From Symsagittifera roscoffensis (taxonomy: Eukaryota > Xenacoelomorpha > Acoela > Convolutidae), in NCBI RefSeq assembly GCF_963678635.1, contig NC_087065.1:43651430-43715429 (forward strand): a stretch of 64,000 bases of DNA, in the 5' to 3' direction. Shown here piece by piece: positions 45,740-59,000 of the stretch (within the stretch, counting starts at the first letter, position 1; each line of letters starts with the position of its first letter). The notes beneath the pieces are model-generated. The model saw nothing but the letters and a program-made list of their open reading frames with translations, was not told where the DNA came from and made no database searches. The translations under genes and the position numbers were made by a program.

Positions 45740-45864
45740 GTACGAAGAAATGAATGTGTTGGAATTTGTTCTTTTTGCCTGTCCAGAAAAACATCCCGAA
45801 GAAATTTTTGAAACTTTGGTTACAGGCAACATTAACAGATTGGAACACATTCATTTCTTCGTAC
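45740..45864. repeat. Inverted repeat with 21-bp perfect arms
   Basis: The arms at 45,740-45,760 and 45,844-45,864 (starting GTACGAAGAAATGAATGTGT and its inverse) are separated by 83 bp. They may be the ends of a short foldback element or a hairpin-forming transcript. Confidence 0.8.
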
Positions 45865-46480
45865 GTCACATTCTACAGGATGTTTTGTATACTAATTTTT
45901 AATTTAATTCCAATCTATTTTCTTTATATATTTTTCACTTTGAGTTGTGTTAATTTTGGTTTGATTAGACTCTGAGATTTCTGTCATCAAAACTCGTGTT
46001 GTTTTTTTTAATGCAGACACTTATATTGGTCATGTTGATTATCTGAAGTCTTAAAAATTGTGCACGCTCAAATTTAATTTTTTTGTTTTCGATTTTTTTT
46101 CTAATTCATATTCATTTGCTAACAGGAAGGCAATTTACGCTCATAATTTAAAAAAAAAAGAAACGTAGATGAATTTAAGTTTTTATTTTTTTCCAGTGGA
46201 ATAAAAAAGACCTTTGCAAATTGAGTTAATTTTATGCAAAAAGTTAATCATTAAAGATTCCTGATAAGTAAAGAGCGTTAATGTGATAACTTTTTCCGGA
46301 AATCGAAAACTGATAAATGCTTTGTTTGTTGGTTATGTGTTTTGAGTCCACGCTTTCTGTTTTCGAGTTTTCGTTATGCTCTTTTTTAATTTAACCTTTC
46401 CTGATGAATTATTTGCTCATGAAAATTTGGTATATCATCGATTTTAATTTTTATTGTTTATTTCCAATGCTGGTAAGATT

Positions 46481-46830
46481 CTGAGGCAGATCTAGGACTT
46501 TCTCGAGGTAGAGGGTTGTGTAAAACTTTCCAAAAATGTTAACTTTTTCTCTAAGTCGACCAAAATGATTTTCCGAGCTCTTCCGAAGCACTAAAAGACC
46601 CTGTTTTCAAAAAAGAACAGGCTACAAAACGCGTTTTCCGGCATTTTTTGAAAATTTTACCAGAAAATTGCGCCACTTTAGAAACTGGATTTTTCTGAAG
46701 GCGAGGTTAGAAAAATTTAGGGTCAGACTGCCAAAAATGGAAATGGTTTTAAAATTGGGGACCCTTTGGGTAGTCAGGGGGTAGAATCCCTCAGAGGAAG
46801 AGGATTCCCCCCTCTCTAATTCCGCCCGTG
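46481..46830. mobile_element. hAT-like MITE with probable target duplication
   Basis: The left end CTGAGGCAGATCTAGGAC and the right end (…TTCCGCCCGTG) resemble the CAGGGGCGGATCTAGG terminal repeat seen at 26,486. The flanks GTAAGATT (46,473-46,480) and CTGAGATT (46,831-46,838) match at six of eight positions, as expected for an aged 8-bp hAT target duplication. The interior has no transposase. The antisense ORF inside it is not a gene. Confidence 0.65.
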
Positions 46831-47075
46831 CTGAGATTGTCATTTTTTTTATTTGCTAAACTTCAATGGAATAAGTAAGAATTTAAGAATTTCTTGTAAA
46901 ACTGCTGTTTGTTTCTTAAGCGAATCAATCCAAAGCAGCCCTATTCTTCAAACTTGTAATGAGATGTTTTGCATGAAATGGAAGTTGTCCTGACAACATG
47001 ATTTCTCAAAATAGCTGGTAGAAGCGTGCCGTATTGTCTTTTTTTAGAAGCCATGGTAAGTTGAAAGAGCCCAAA

Positions 47076-50000
47076 ATGTTCACCGTGAAGAACCTACAAG
47101 ATAAGCTTCGACGACGGGATGACTCACAGGTAAGTTCGAAACTAAGAACACACAAATGGTGCGATAAAAGCTCAATCACTGCCACATCTATGTGATGTAT
47201 CTTGGTAACCCTTGAAACATTAGTAGTTTTGAAAACGGTCGTAGCTGTAAATATCGGTGGTTTCTCTTTGAAAGACACTAAATTGATGCTTCAGTTTTTT
47301 ATATTCAATGAAAATTTTTCCGTGATGTCAAGTTTGTTTTCAATTTAGTGTTTTAGTTGGCTAATTCACTTTTTAGGACACTTTTAATGAGATCGTATTT
47401 TCCAGCAGCTCAAATACTTTCACAGAGTTCTCATCGTCAAAGATTTTTTAAATTCAACTGCGTCGTTGTAAAGCAATGTTCTATTTTAATTTCCTTTATT
47501 GAAAAAAAATCTATCCATCTATACTACATTTAAATGCGTGTGACAGCTATCTCGCCACGCTTGAGTTTTTTCAACGTATCATGTTTGCATGTTTAACAAA
47601 AGAATTTCACGTTTAAGCAATTTTTTTTTCGATTTTCCAGTTTGAATTCAGTGGTTATTCAACCTTTTTCGATTTTCCAGTTTGAATTCAGTAGTTATTC
47701 AGCCGAGTTTAAAATAAGCAGCCCAATAGTGGGATGCTGTCAGGGTTTCCAAAGGGGTTGCGAATTCGGCCTCCAATTTAGAATGCTCAAATCTTTTTAG
47801 TGTACGAGATACGACGATTTTTGATTTTTAAAGTTTTTCAGAATTTGAATTCCCAGTTCTGTAGTTGGGGGCTATTAGAGTACTCGAAGGGGTTGCGAAC
47901 CTTACCTCCAATTATGACTGCTCAAATTCTTGTAGTTTTCGAAGTTTAAAAAAAAATTCAAAAAACTTGAATTATGTTTTGTTTTCAAAATTTGAAATTC
48001 CCAACCCTGTAGTTGGGTGCTCATAGAGTACTCTCAAAGATTGCGAACCTTGTCTTCAAATCTGATGGCTGAAAAACTAAGTAGTTTTCGAGATATGACG
48101 TTTTTTTGTGATTTTTTCAAAAAAGTTTCAGAAAACTTCAACGAGTTTTTTTTTCAAATTTGAAATTCCCAATCCTGTAGTTGGAGGCTATCAGAGTTTT
48201 CTCAGGAGTTGCGAATATTGCATCCAAATAAGGCTGCTCAAATTCTTGTAGTTTGCGAGAGATGATTTTTTTTTCAATTTTCAGAAAACATAGATTTAAA
48301 AAAACTCAAGTGATTTGAATTTTGCAACCCTTTAGCTGGGTACAGGAGATTAAACTCAGGATTTGAAAATCTTGCGTCCAAATGCGACTGCTGAAATGTT
48401 TTAAGTTTCCGAGATAAGACGTTTTTTTGGTTTCAAAAATTTTCAAAGAACTTACCTATTAAAAGTTTCCAATTGTTGAAATTTTCCACCTTTTAGTAAG
48501 ACTCTCAGGCGTTCCGAATCTTGCCTCTAAATATAAATGCTCAAATCGAGATCAAATGTTTTCAACATTTTCGATAAACTTACGTTTATTCCCAACTCTA
48601 TAGTGCGGTGCTATCAGGCTACTCTCAATGGTTGCAAATTTGGCCTCAAAGTTTCTCCAAAGGCATTCTAAGTTTTCGAGATAGGGCTTTTTCATTGTTC
48701 ATCGAAATTTTTATTAAGAAAAACTCTGTAAAATTTGAAATTATTAGCCATGCAATCGGATGCTGTCAGGATACATTCAAAGGCTGCAGATCTTGTTTCC
48801 GATATTTGCTGTTTATCATGAGCTGTCAAAAATTCGAAGCACCAGAGGTGTGTCAACGCTTGTAACTTACGTTCGTACTCTTGATTATTCGAGATAATAT
48901 AGAAAAGTGAACAAACTCAAAAATGCTGGTTATCATAGAAAGAGAATCCACTTGATGTATCATTTCCCCTGCTGTATGCAAGGATATTGCCACCGGGTAC
49001 TAGACTTTTTCCCGTAAAAAATTTTGTTCACAGAGTTGTCAAATGGTGATCTATATCAACTGTTCAATATGAGGTTATACCTTGGTCAGTGTATTGGTAG
49101 TATATATATCGTTTGAGAGCAAAATAGGAGTTCTTGTAGAAAAAAATTCAGCGCCAAAAATATTTGGTTATTTTTCGGCGCTGGCGGTCATTCGGTCTTA
49201 TTTCTGTCTGCTTATTTTCTCAATTGTTTTCTCTCGTCATTTCCTTGACTTTCCAAGATATTGATTGAACCCGTAAAAGAAATTGTTAGAATTTTAAGTC
49301 AACGTCAAAGACCCTCATCAATCAAATGAACAAAAAAATTGAAACTGAGTTCTTTGAGTTTTTTACTTTGTTGAACAACTCTGGTCGAAAAATTTTTAAA
49401 ATTATGGTTGTGTAACCGGCTTTATTAATCATGTTCATTCTGGTGAGGTAAATTTGTTAGTGATTTTTTTGCGTAGTTTTTTGCTTAATTTGTGCATCAA
49501 ATTCCTCGTCAATAGCTGATTGTTTATCATAAGTCTTATCATAAAATAGCTTATCATAAATCATAAATTAGTTATTTTTGGTTAATTTTATTTTTCAATC
49601 ACAAATTAGTTTTGAAATTCAAAGAGCTCTAAGGTCAAGTTTCACCTTGAAATTCGAAAGTTGCGATTTTTTCAAAAAAAAGAATCGGCGTTTTTTTTGT
49701 TTGCTTGCGTTCATTGTAACTTTTCCAACTCTGTTGGCTATGTTTTTTTTTGCATCTGGCTGATAAATTTCATAGTGATGAGCTTTCTAAGTGCAGTCAA
49801 AGCCCATTTTTGAATCAAAGTTGACCAATGGGGCTTAGCGATGTGAAACAGTATATGCTTCGCGTCTGAGTCACGCCATTTAAGGAACTAGAAATCCTAC
49901 AGAGTTTCATGAAAAAGTAAATTTAGAGTTCTGTCATTTGATACTACAAAACGTTCGTTTGATCTTGTCTGTTTTCTGTTTAATTCAATGAAAACCCTGG

Positions 50001-53000
50001 CTGATGATTTCGAACTCATTCAGTTATTGTTTAGACACAGTCAGATGCAGGAGAAGGAAGAGGGGAAGGGGAGATGGTGGCAAGTGGGCTGCTTTGTCCC
50101 AACTGCAAGAAGTCATTCTCCGAAATGGAAGATCTAATGCTACACGTGAATAACTGTGCACAAGAACAGGTGTGTAGAGTTTTGAAGATATCGCTAATAC
50201 ACTTCATGGGGAGGAGGATATGCTCCGTTCTTACATCTTTGGTCAATTTAGTGGAAAAAAATATTGCATTTTCACTTGTTTAGGTCGCAATACATTTTTT
50301 TGTAACTAAAAATTCAAAATTGTTTTGGGGAACGAATGAGAAAGGAGTCTCATTAGTTTTTACACCAGTAGAGCATGCGTTATAAAAACTTCGAAATAGA
50401 AAAGCTTTAACTTGTTACTCTAGCGACATAGTTTATTCGTTTGACTCTACTTTTTTTCGTCCTTATTCGCAACTAAAAGTGCTCATTTGGTGGCTTTTGT
50501 GTAATCACGATTTGTAGTATTAGAAGTTTCATAGCATCTGTTCGCTGTTTTACTCAATCAAGGCTTATTTCTACTTCGTTTCACTTTCTAGAGCTGCTTT
50601 TTGTCGTTTTATCGCTTGAGTTTGTGTAGTGCAGCTTCGCCTCTATATTGAATCTTAACATCTTCCAGTTTCTTTTCCACTTGGCCTGGAGATAACGCGA
50701 TAACTGTTTGCTCCTTAATGTCTTATGTTCGAGTCCAGGCTATGAAATAATATTTTTTTTCCGGTAAAAATTGAATTTTCATCTGTCTGCTCAAGTTTTG
50801 TCAGCTTAGGTGCGACATCACGGATTTTTCTTGTGCTGTTATCAAGTATCATGGTAGTTGCAAGGGTTATTCATTTTTTCAGGGGAACTTAAAATTTTTC
50901 AAAGTTTTTTTTACAAAATCAATTTTTTTCGGCTCAATTGGTGTCTACTCAAAAATTTTCTGTGTTGTTTCCGCATCGTAGGGTTTGTTCCGTTGCTAAT
51001 TTGAAATTCAAATGTTTTGTTTGGCATGTTTACTTAGAATTCCTGTTTGATAAAAACATGTATTATGAAAATGTATGGGATTTGGTTTTTTATTTAATTT
51101 TTTTGTGAGACTCTTGGGAAAATGTTCTCACTTTTCGCAAAAAGTGTTCCACCGATTTTGAAAAAAGAGTATCAATAGAAAGACCGCCTACTCTCCTGTG
51201 TGTCTCCAAACTCCCCTAGTCTCTTGACAACCCTTTCTACAACCTTCGAAAAATGTCTGTGGTGGGAATATTTGACCAATATTTTCCATTTTTTGTTTTT
51301 TTTTCAAAAAAATACCTGCTAAAATCTGAGATTTGATTTCAATGGAGAGAATGAGGTTTGAGAAGCTCACCTGTATAAGCGGGTACGCCCATTCTTCTGT
51401 TACATGAAAAGTAATCGCCCTCAGAAATGTCAAATTTTTGATGTTTTGATCTCTTTCCGAAATTGAATTCCATCAGTTTAGCTTGAATTTCTATCTGTTT
51501 TGCACTAAATGCTTAAGAACAGAAATAAAAAAATTATTGAAAGTATGTCTTTTCTCTTTTTTTTTGTCAAATGTGGATTTTACACAGCGGATGTTGGAAA
51601 GATTTAGTTGATTTTTTTTGGGCCAGCCTTTTTTTATTTTACTCATCCGACCACAGAAAGTGGGGAGGAACTTTGTCTTCGGCTGTTTGGTTTTTAAATT
51701 TTTTTAACATAAAATCAAATACAAAGAATAATCATCAGAATGAGTTGCGTGATATATCATATGAAAGCTCTTTCAATCGTGATTCCATCCGTGTCAAAAA
51801 ACCGGTTTGAAAATTTTATCAAAAAAACTAGTTATTGAGGATTGGTGAAGATATTCCCGCCACCTACGAATTGAAAAGATAACATAAAAAAAGACTAGGA
51901 TAACCGGTTGATGTGCAATTAAAAAGAAACTTCCGATCACAAAAAAAAACATTCTTTGATCCAAATTGTGATGTTTTGTATTTGTTAAGCTATCCGCACG
52001 AAAGGCTAGAAAATAAGTATATTTGATAGTAAGAGTAGAATACGCATATTTCAAATAGTTGTTATAATAAATTGAATTGAAACCGAAAAATTTTTAAAAA
52101 GTTTTGTTCTGGAAATATATGGCAATGGTTATGTTCTAGTGTTTTTAATTCCTCTCGAGACCGCACGGAAAGAAACTACCTAAAATATAAAAAAATTTTG
52201 GTCGGATCATTCTGTTATGTTACATAAATTGATTTTTACTTTTTACCGTAAAATTCGGTTTTAGAAAAGTTGAGAGTCAGTCGTTCCTTAGAGTCAGTCA
52301 TAGCCTGTGTTTCAATCTATTGTAAGTTATTCTGATCTCTCTAACTAGCAAAGCGGGGAGGCTCGTTACTAGGTACAAAATTCACATATGCTCAACCGTT
52401 GAAGTGTTTAATTATAGGGATGGTAATTCGTTACTAGGTACCAAAATGAGGAAATACTTAGAGATCCAGCTATTCTATCTAATCCATGCTAAGTTACCCG
52501 TGTATCTTTGCTCTTTTTTGCAGATCGATTGATTACTTCATTTCAGTGAAAACTAAAATTAGGGTCTATTAAAGACGTTTTCGAATTAACCAAAGACATT
52601 GGTTAATTTCCGAATAGTTCAAACAGATATTAACTAATTACTTTTAAATCGCGTTACGCCGTCTGAAGCTGCCCAGTATTTTAGTTTTCCGTGATTTGTG
52701 TTTTACTGTACTGTTACAGTATTAGTGAATACAACCAAAAAAATGATCGCTGTTGGTTAGTATTGAATGATGAATTGATGCAAGCTGATTACACAGTGCC
52801 CTCGTTTGAACCCTTATTAACTAGACTTTAAAGTCCAGATTGAGCGTCAAATATCTCTTCTATTGAGTAAAATCGAAATTTTTATGACTAGCGAATTATG
52901 CATGGATTATGTTTAATCAATAGAAAATACTATCACCAGAATGACACAAACGGCTCTATAAAGGCATTTTAAAAAGAAGATCAGGAGTATTATTAGCTTT

Positions 53001-56000
53001 AATTGAAATTAGCAGTCAAGTAAATCGTTCATGAATTTAACGGTGCTAGAAATTTGTTCACTAATCGCGTGATCAGTGACTCCAAAACAAGCGGGCTATG
53101 TCGACTTCCGTGATCAAAATTTCACTTATCGTTCCACTTTCGATCGATTATAGCATCCAATTAGCTTGTTTCACCTCGGGCGCTTGATAACAATTGCCTA
53201 ATATTGGTTCAAATTGTCATAAATGGATTGTGAGTACTCCGATAATGATGTCGAGGGAGACTTGGAGGAATTGGTTACTGAAGGAGACTTTAATTCATAT
53301 CTCAGTGAAAGTTCCTTGAGGAATGTTGGATGGCTTGCAAACATCTGGACCCGGTGGGCTCGTACAAGAGATGCCAAGGAAGCTGCAGAAGCATCCGACT
53401 TGAGAGTTCTACTAACAAACAACAAGCAGCTGTTTGTGCAATTGCTGCCCCAGTTCTTTCTAGATGTCAGAAAGCTTGAAACTGGTGCTGAATATCCAGT
53501 GAAGACGCTGAATTTCATGTTGCATTTGATTCAAATGATCATTAAAGACCTACGACTTGAGTTCAGCGTCCTGGAAGACGATGAGTTCTCCAGTACCCGA
53601 AGATATCTGAACAAGAAAATAGACGAAATGATGGAAAGAGGAGAGCAGTTGATAGCTAGAAAGGCAGAGGTGATAAGTGAAGAAATGGAGGCCTATCTTT
53701 ATCGAACCGGAGTTCTAGGGGATAAAGATTCTAGAACCCTATTGCATACAGTGTATTTCATAAATACTAAGTATTTCGGACTTCGTTCCAGGCAACAACA
53801 TAGAGAGTTGAGACTGGGCCCATCTGCTCAGATTAAAGTAACGGGAAAACCACCCCTGGAAAAAATCGTTTTTCAGGATACTGCTAAATTCGGAACTGTT
53901 TCTAGTGAGATCTACCCACAAGGAGGCCGAAATTGTCCAGTAAGATTGATCAAAATGTACTTGAGCAAGATACCTTCAAAAGCAACTAGTTTCTACTGCA
54001 GGCCTATAGAGAGGATGGTTGATGGAAAATGGTATGCAAACCAACCAGTTGGGAAGAACTCGCTCCATGGTTTGATGCGAGATGTCGCATATGAAGCCGG
54101 TTGGGATAGCACTAAGCTATGGAGTGCAATATCTCTTCGATACATCAGCAGGCCTGTAAACTGCATCAAGAGCTACCAGAAGCCGCAATCGCCTAAATCT
54201 TTGTTTCCATATAGAGCTAAAAGACCCCATTCAGCAATCATGCAAAAAGCCAAACCCAAAGAAGAAGGGAATCGTAATATCGACGGCGTTAGAGATAAAA
54301 TTTATAACATGAAAACACTGGCAGCACAGCAAATGCAGCCTGGGCAACTAGATTACAAGGAAAGTTTGTCTATGTCGCCTTGTAAACAGCCTTGCAGTAG
54401 ATCTGAAATGGAGTTTAACTGTTACGACATGCCGAACATCGAGTTAAACTATATGAATAGCTTGAAAATGGTGAGCCGAAGCAACTATCAAAGTCGCATA
54501 TCAAGAATACTTTTAAGACAGGTTGTCAGGCTATAAAATTTGTCTTTATTTTTCGTCTGGTGATAAATTTAGTTTTTGAAATTCTTAATTTTTTTTATAT
54601 GTTTCACAACGGTTGTTAACAGCAGCGCGACTGATAAGAATTGTTCTTCATCTTTAAGTTTAAACCTGTTTAGGAACACATGCCCTCTGAAGATACAAAA
54701 CCCTTCGCAGTAGAGAGAAGAGGATCAACGCAGTCGAACCACAGCAGTAGCTCCTTCTCAACTGCCAATTCCATGTCTAATGGGCACATGTATACAGGAA
54801 GCCAGACATCCAGACACTTCCAGGAGGACAGCAACGGAGTTCATGGAGGATTTAAGAGCAATCCTGGCTCTGCCTTCTCAGTTCCCCATTCAAGTCCGAG
54901 TAGCGACCAACAGCATTCGATATCGCGAAAAGCCATGTACGACACTGCCTACTTGGTAAGTTTAAAGAGCCAGTGTCTTAGTTTTAAATTCAGTGCTGTT
55001 ATGGTAATCTGTTGTCATTTTTGAAAAGGTAAGGTTAGCACTCAATGGAACAATTAATATTTTACAGGCGAACTGGAGTAGATATATTACTTAACTCCAT
55101 CTGACATTTATTGGTTGTATCTAGATGTGCGTAGAAAAGGCACTTTAATCGTAGACATTCACTTGCTCTAAATTAAACTAAAAACCGAAATTTTCCAAAC
55201 TATTTTCTCTACTTCGAAAATTTTAATTTTGAAAAAAATCAATTCAATAACTTCTTATCAAAGGTTTTAATTTGATATATCACTCGAGCCATCTGAAGTA
55301 TGTTGTGGTATCTAGGTTTGTGTGGGAAGTAAAAGTATAAACATGATAACTAACCGAATGAAAAATTTAGGCCCACTTCGTGGTGGGGGCAATTAGATCT
55401 AGAAATAAAAATGTTAACGTTTTAGCACCAAGAAATTGCTAGATGGAAATCAGAATGTGACGAACAGCGTGGCATGGTCGATGCATTAAAGCACCAGCTG
55501 AAAACCAAAGATGACATCCTAGAGAGAAAAATGAAGTACATTGCAAAACTGGAGCAGGATATTCTCGCCTACGAAGAGAAGAATGACGATCATATGGCCA
55601 TCAGGAATGAACTGAGTTCACTGCAACAGTTGGTTACTAGCATGACCGGCGAACACGAGAAAGAGCTCAATGACCTTGTTGATAAGCTGCACTCTTCTCA
55701 GGAGGAGAACAAGGAGCTATCAATTCTGTGCAGAGACAAGGCTGAAGCAGTGTAAGTTTGATCAATTTAGTTTTGGGAAATGAAGGAGAATTCAAATAAA
55801 TGGTTATGACACTTATTTTGATAGCTTTAACTAGTTTCTAATTTGCACAATTTTACACGCTTGTACTTGTTTTTATCTTCTTTGTAATTATCAACAAGAG
55901 CTTCCCGGTATTTTCAAGAGATAAAACTTGCGTAAAAAAGAATGATGATACTTATGTGAAAATTGCTTCAGTTCCACTTTGGAGGCAAAACTAGCTGCAT

Positions 56001-59000
56001 ATGAGATGAGCTACAACAATCAATCTATCTCTTCGCACGATTCTTCAGTTGAGGAGCTAGCACACCAAGACAATCACACTGCTTCCAATTTTCATCCAGA
56101 CACAGCACTGATGCCGCCTCAAAATTATCCCGATGCAAATCACAAGGTATCCCAGAGTAACGAGATTACTCGAGAGCAGATACAAGGACAAGTTGCATCA
56201 TACCAGCCTGAACAAATGCAGTGTCAGAAATGTCATCAAAATGAACAATGCATCGCGCAATTGGTAATCATTCTCATTGCTGTCGCCACATTAAAATAAG
56301 AAAGCGTTAAATTGTAGCAGACATTGTGCTGAGCAATTTGTCGCTTTTAATCCTTGTTTTTCTTTCGATGTCCTCAAGTTTGATCATAATCGGACTTCAT
56401 CCATCGTATAATGGCTCTCTTTTAGGTTTTAATTGACCAATTCGATTACTGCAGTGTAGTAATCTGTGATCTGTACTTGAAACAAGGCCGAGTGTGTTAT
56501 AAAATAAACTTATTAACTGTGCAACTTTCGACAAATGTATGTTGCGTTTTACAGCTTTTCGATAATGATTTTTTTTTCAAATGTGTGTATGTTGCGTAGA
56601 CTCAGCAGATTAGTGCGATGCGCAGCTTCTCTGACTCGACAGTAGTGGCTCTGCAGCAGCAGGTGGAACAGTTACAGGCGAAGGCGGCCAAGCCATGTGA
56701 CATGTGTCAGGAGTATGAGGTGCAGATGAAAAAGGAACACAGAAAACACGCCAACGACATCTCAACTCTACAGGTCAGTTAGCCGTTCATTGCGGGTTTA
56801 TCGCTTGTCATTGGGTTCCACGAACAGTCAATAATTTATCGACATTTTGTATTGGCGTAATTTGTTATTGGATTTCATAGAATGGTCAAGGTTTTTTTAA
56901 TATGAACAACTAAATCCTTTTAGTTTACGAGGTACGGTAATTTTCGAGATTTTTCAAAAATTTCAAGAAAATTTAATTTTAAAAAATTTCTCAGTTTTTG
57001 AAATTCTCAAACTGTAGTTGGGTGCTGCCAGAATACTATCAGGGGTTGCGCATCTTGCCTCCAAACCTCATTTCACAATGGTTCTTATTCTGGTGAAATG
57101 GTTCTTATTCTGGTGAAATAGCTTTGAACACAAATAAGTTTTTATTGATTGTTTGAAGAATTGATTGTGGTGAAATAGCTTTGAACACAAATAAGTTTTT
57201 ATTGATTGTTTGAAGAATTGATTGTTTCTCAGATTTAGTTGAACAAACTGTTGTTTTTGACCATTTCTGATGTCGATGAAGACTGCCGTCAAGGCTGTCA
57301 ATCGTGATTGTAGTTGATCTTTAAAACAAAAGTTTTCGTTCAAAAGCAGCATAATCAATTGGATGAATGTCTTTTTTTAGAATCAGATTTCTTCGTTGGA
57401 GGCAGCTGCACGTGAGCAAAATGCTCTCAATGGCCGCAGTGATGCAATGAACATGTCTCTGAGCAACGAGCTCAACTCCAAGAAAAACGAAGTGGACCAA
57501 CTCACAAACAGCCTAAGCGAAGTCAAACTGTCCCTCGAAACAGCCGATAAGGTACAATTTGATGGTGGTTCGACATTTTTTGTTATTGTTCCGGCCACTG
57601 AAACTCACTTCGCCTGTGTTTGTGGAATTTGTTAAGGTGCAGGTAATTCGCCTCCAAGATTTTAGATTTTGTTGCAATTTTTATAGTTTGTTGGTTTTTA
57701 TTTAAGTGTAATGAACCTAGTGAGTACTCTTATATAGGTCGAGCTGATTTTTTTTTCAGGAAAAAGTCTTAAAATTTGTTCACGCTCAACTTGATTTTTG
57801 TTCACGCTGATTTTTCTCGGTTTGGCTTGTGATTTCTTTTTAAGTTCAATGCATTTTCATTGTTAAAAGGCAGGCAAAATCCACTATCGAACCGCAAAAA
57901 TGTAAAGGTCGCGAAAAACGTGATTGACTTCTAATTTCGAAAATGGAAATCAATTATCAGATATCTCAGTGAAATAAAGTTTTACCTATTGATCCAGTTT
58001 GCTCAAATTGGGTTAATTTTAACAAAAAAAGTGTCCAACCTAATTTCAAAGAGCTTTAAGGCCATCTATTTTTTGTTTCAGCAAAAATTTGTTCTCGCTC
58101 AATTTTGATTTTTTGCCGTGTGAATTTTGACTTCTTTGCAAGTTCACTTCTTTTCCTTTGTTAAAAGGAGGACAACTCCACTATCGAACAGCAAAAATTT
58201 TAAAGGTCACGAAAATGTGATTAACTTTTAGTTTCGAAAATGGAATTTAATTATTAGATTTCCCAGCGAAAGAAAAATTTCACTATTGATCAAGTTCTCT
58301 CAAATTGGATTAATTTAATCAAAAAGAACCAATCATAAACTGTTCGTGAAATTTAAAGAACTTTAAGGGCATATTTTTTTCTTTAAAATTCGAAAGTCAT
58401 TTTATGTTTCCTTGTGTTCATTGCTCTTTTCCAACTGCCTGTTGGCTATGTTTCGATTTTTGTTCGCTTCATCTGCAAGTAGTGATAATCACTCATTTTT
58501 GTATCGCAAGTGGTGCGCAGCTCTGTTTCGCCTCTGTGCGTTTAATTTATGAGTTCTAAGCTTTCGTTTCTCCTCTCATCGCATCACGCGTAATTTCAGG
58601 GGTAATAATAAACAGGTTCAATTTTTCGATTTCAGGAGAGAGAGAAACTGCGCAATGACATAGTATCGATGAAGTTCCTGCCTGAGAAGAACGAACAGTT
58701 AACCAATGAGATCAATGCTCTCAAGACACAGCTGGAAGAAGTTAGATCTAACATGAGCGAAAAAGAACAGGTAGTTTATTATGAGCAACACTAACTGTAT
58801 AGTAGTTGAGCATTTTCAAAAGCCGCTTCTGACCGTCGATTTTTGATAAGGCTCACCACGTGAATTCGGTGGTTCTAGACTTATAAGGTTATGAACATAC
58901 CCAACTATTAAGTTTTAATGATAATTGTGAATGATCTTATCTAGTTCGGGTGTTTTTCGGTTCATTTAGTTCAGTTGTTTTTAAATAATGCTTATGGACT

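Noticed and set aside
46622-46843. 73-codon antisense ORF
   Set aside because: It lies almost wholly inside a hAT-like MITE and encodes nothing recognisable.
57068-57358. 96-codon antisense ORF with an internal amino-acid repeat
   Set aside because: The repeat simply reflects the tandem DNA duplication in this intron.
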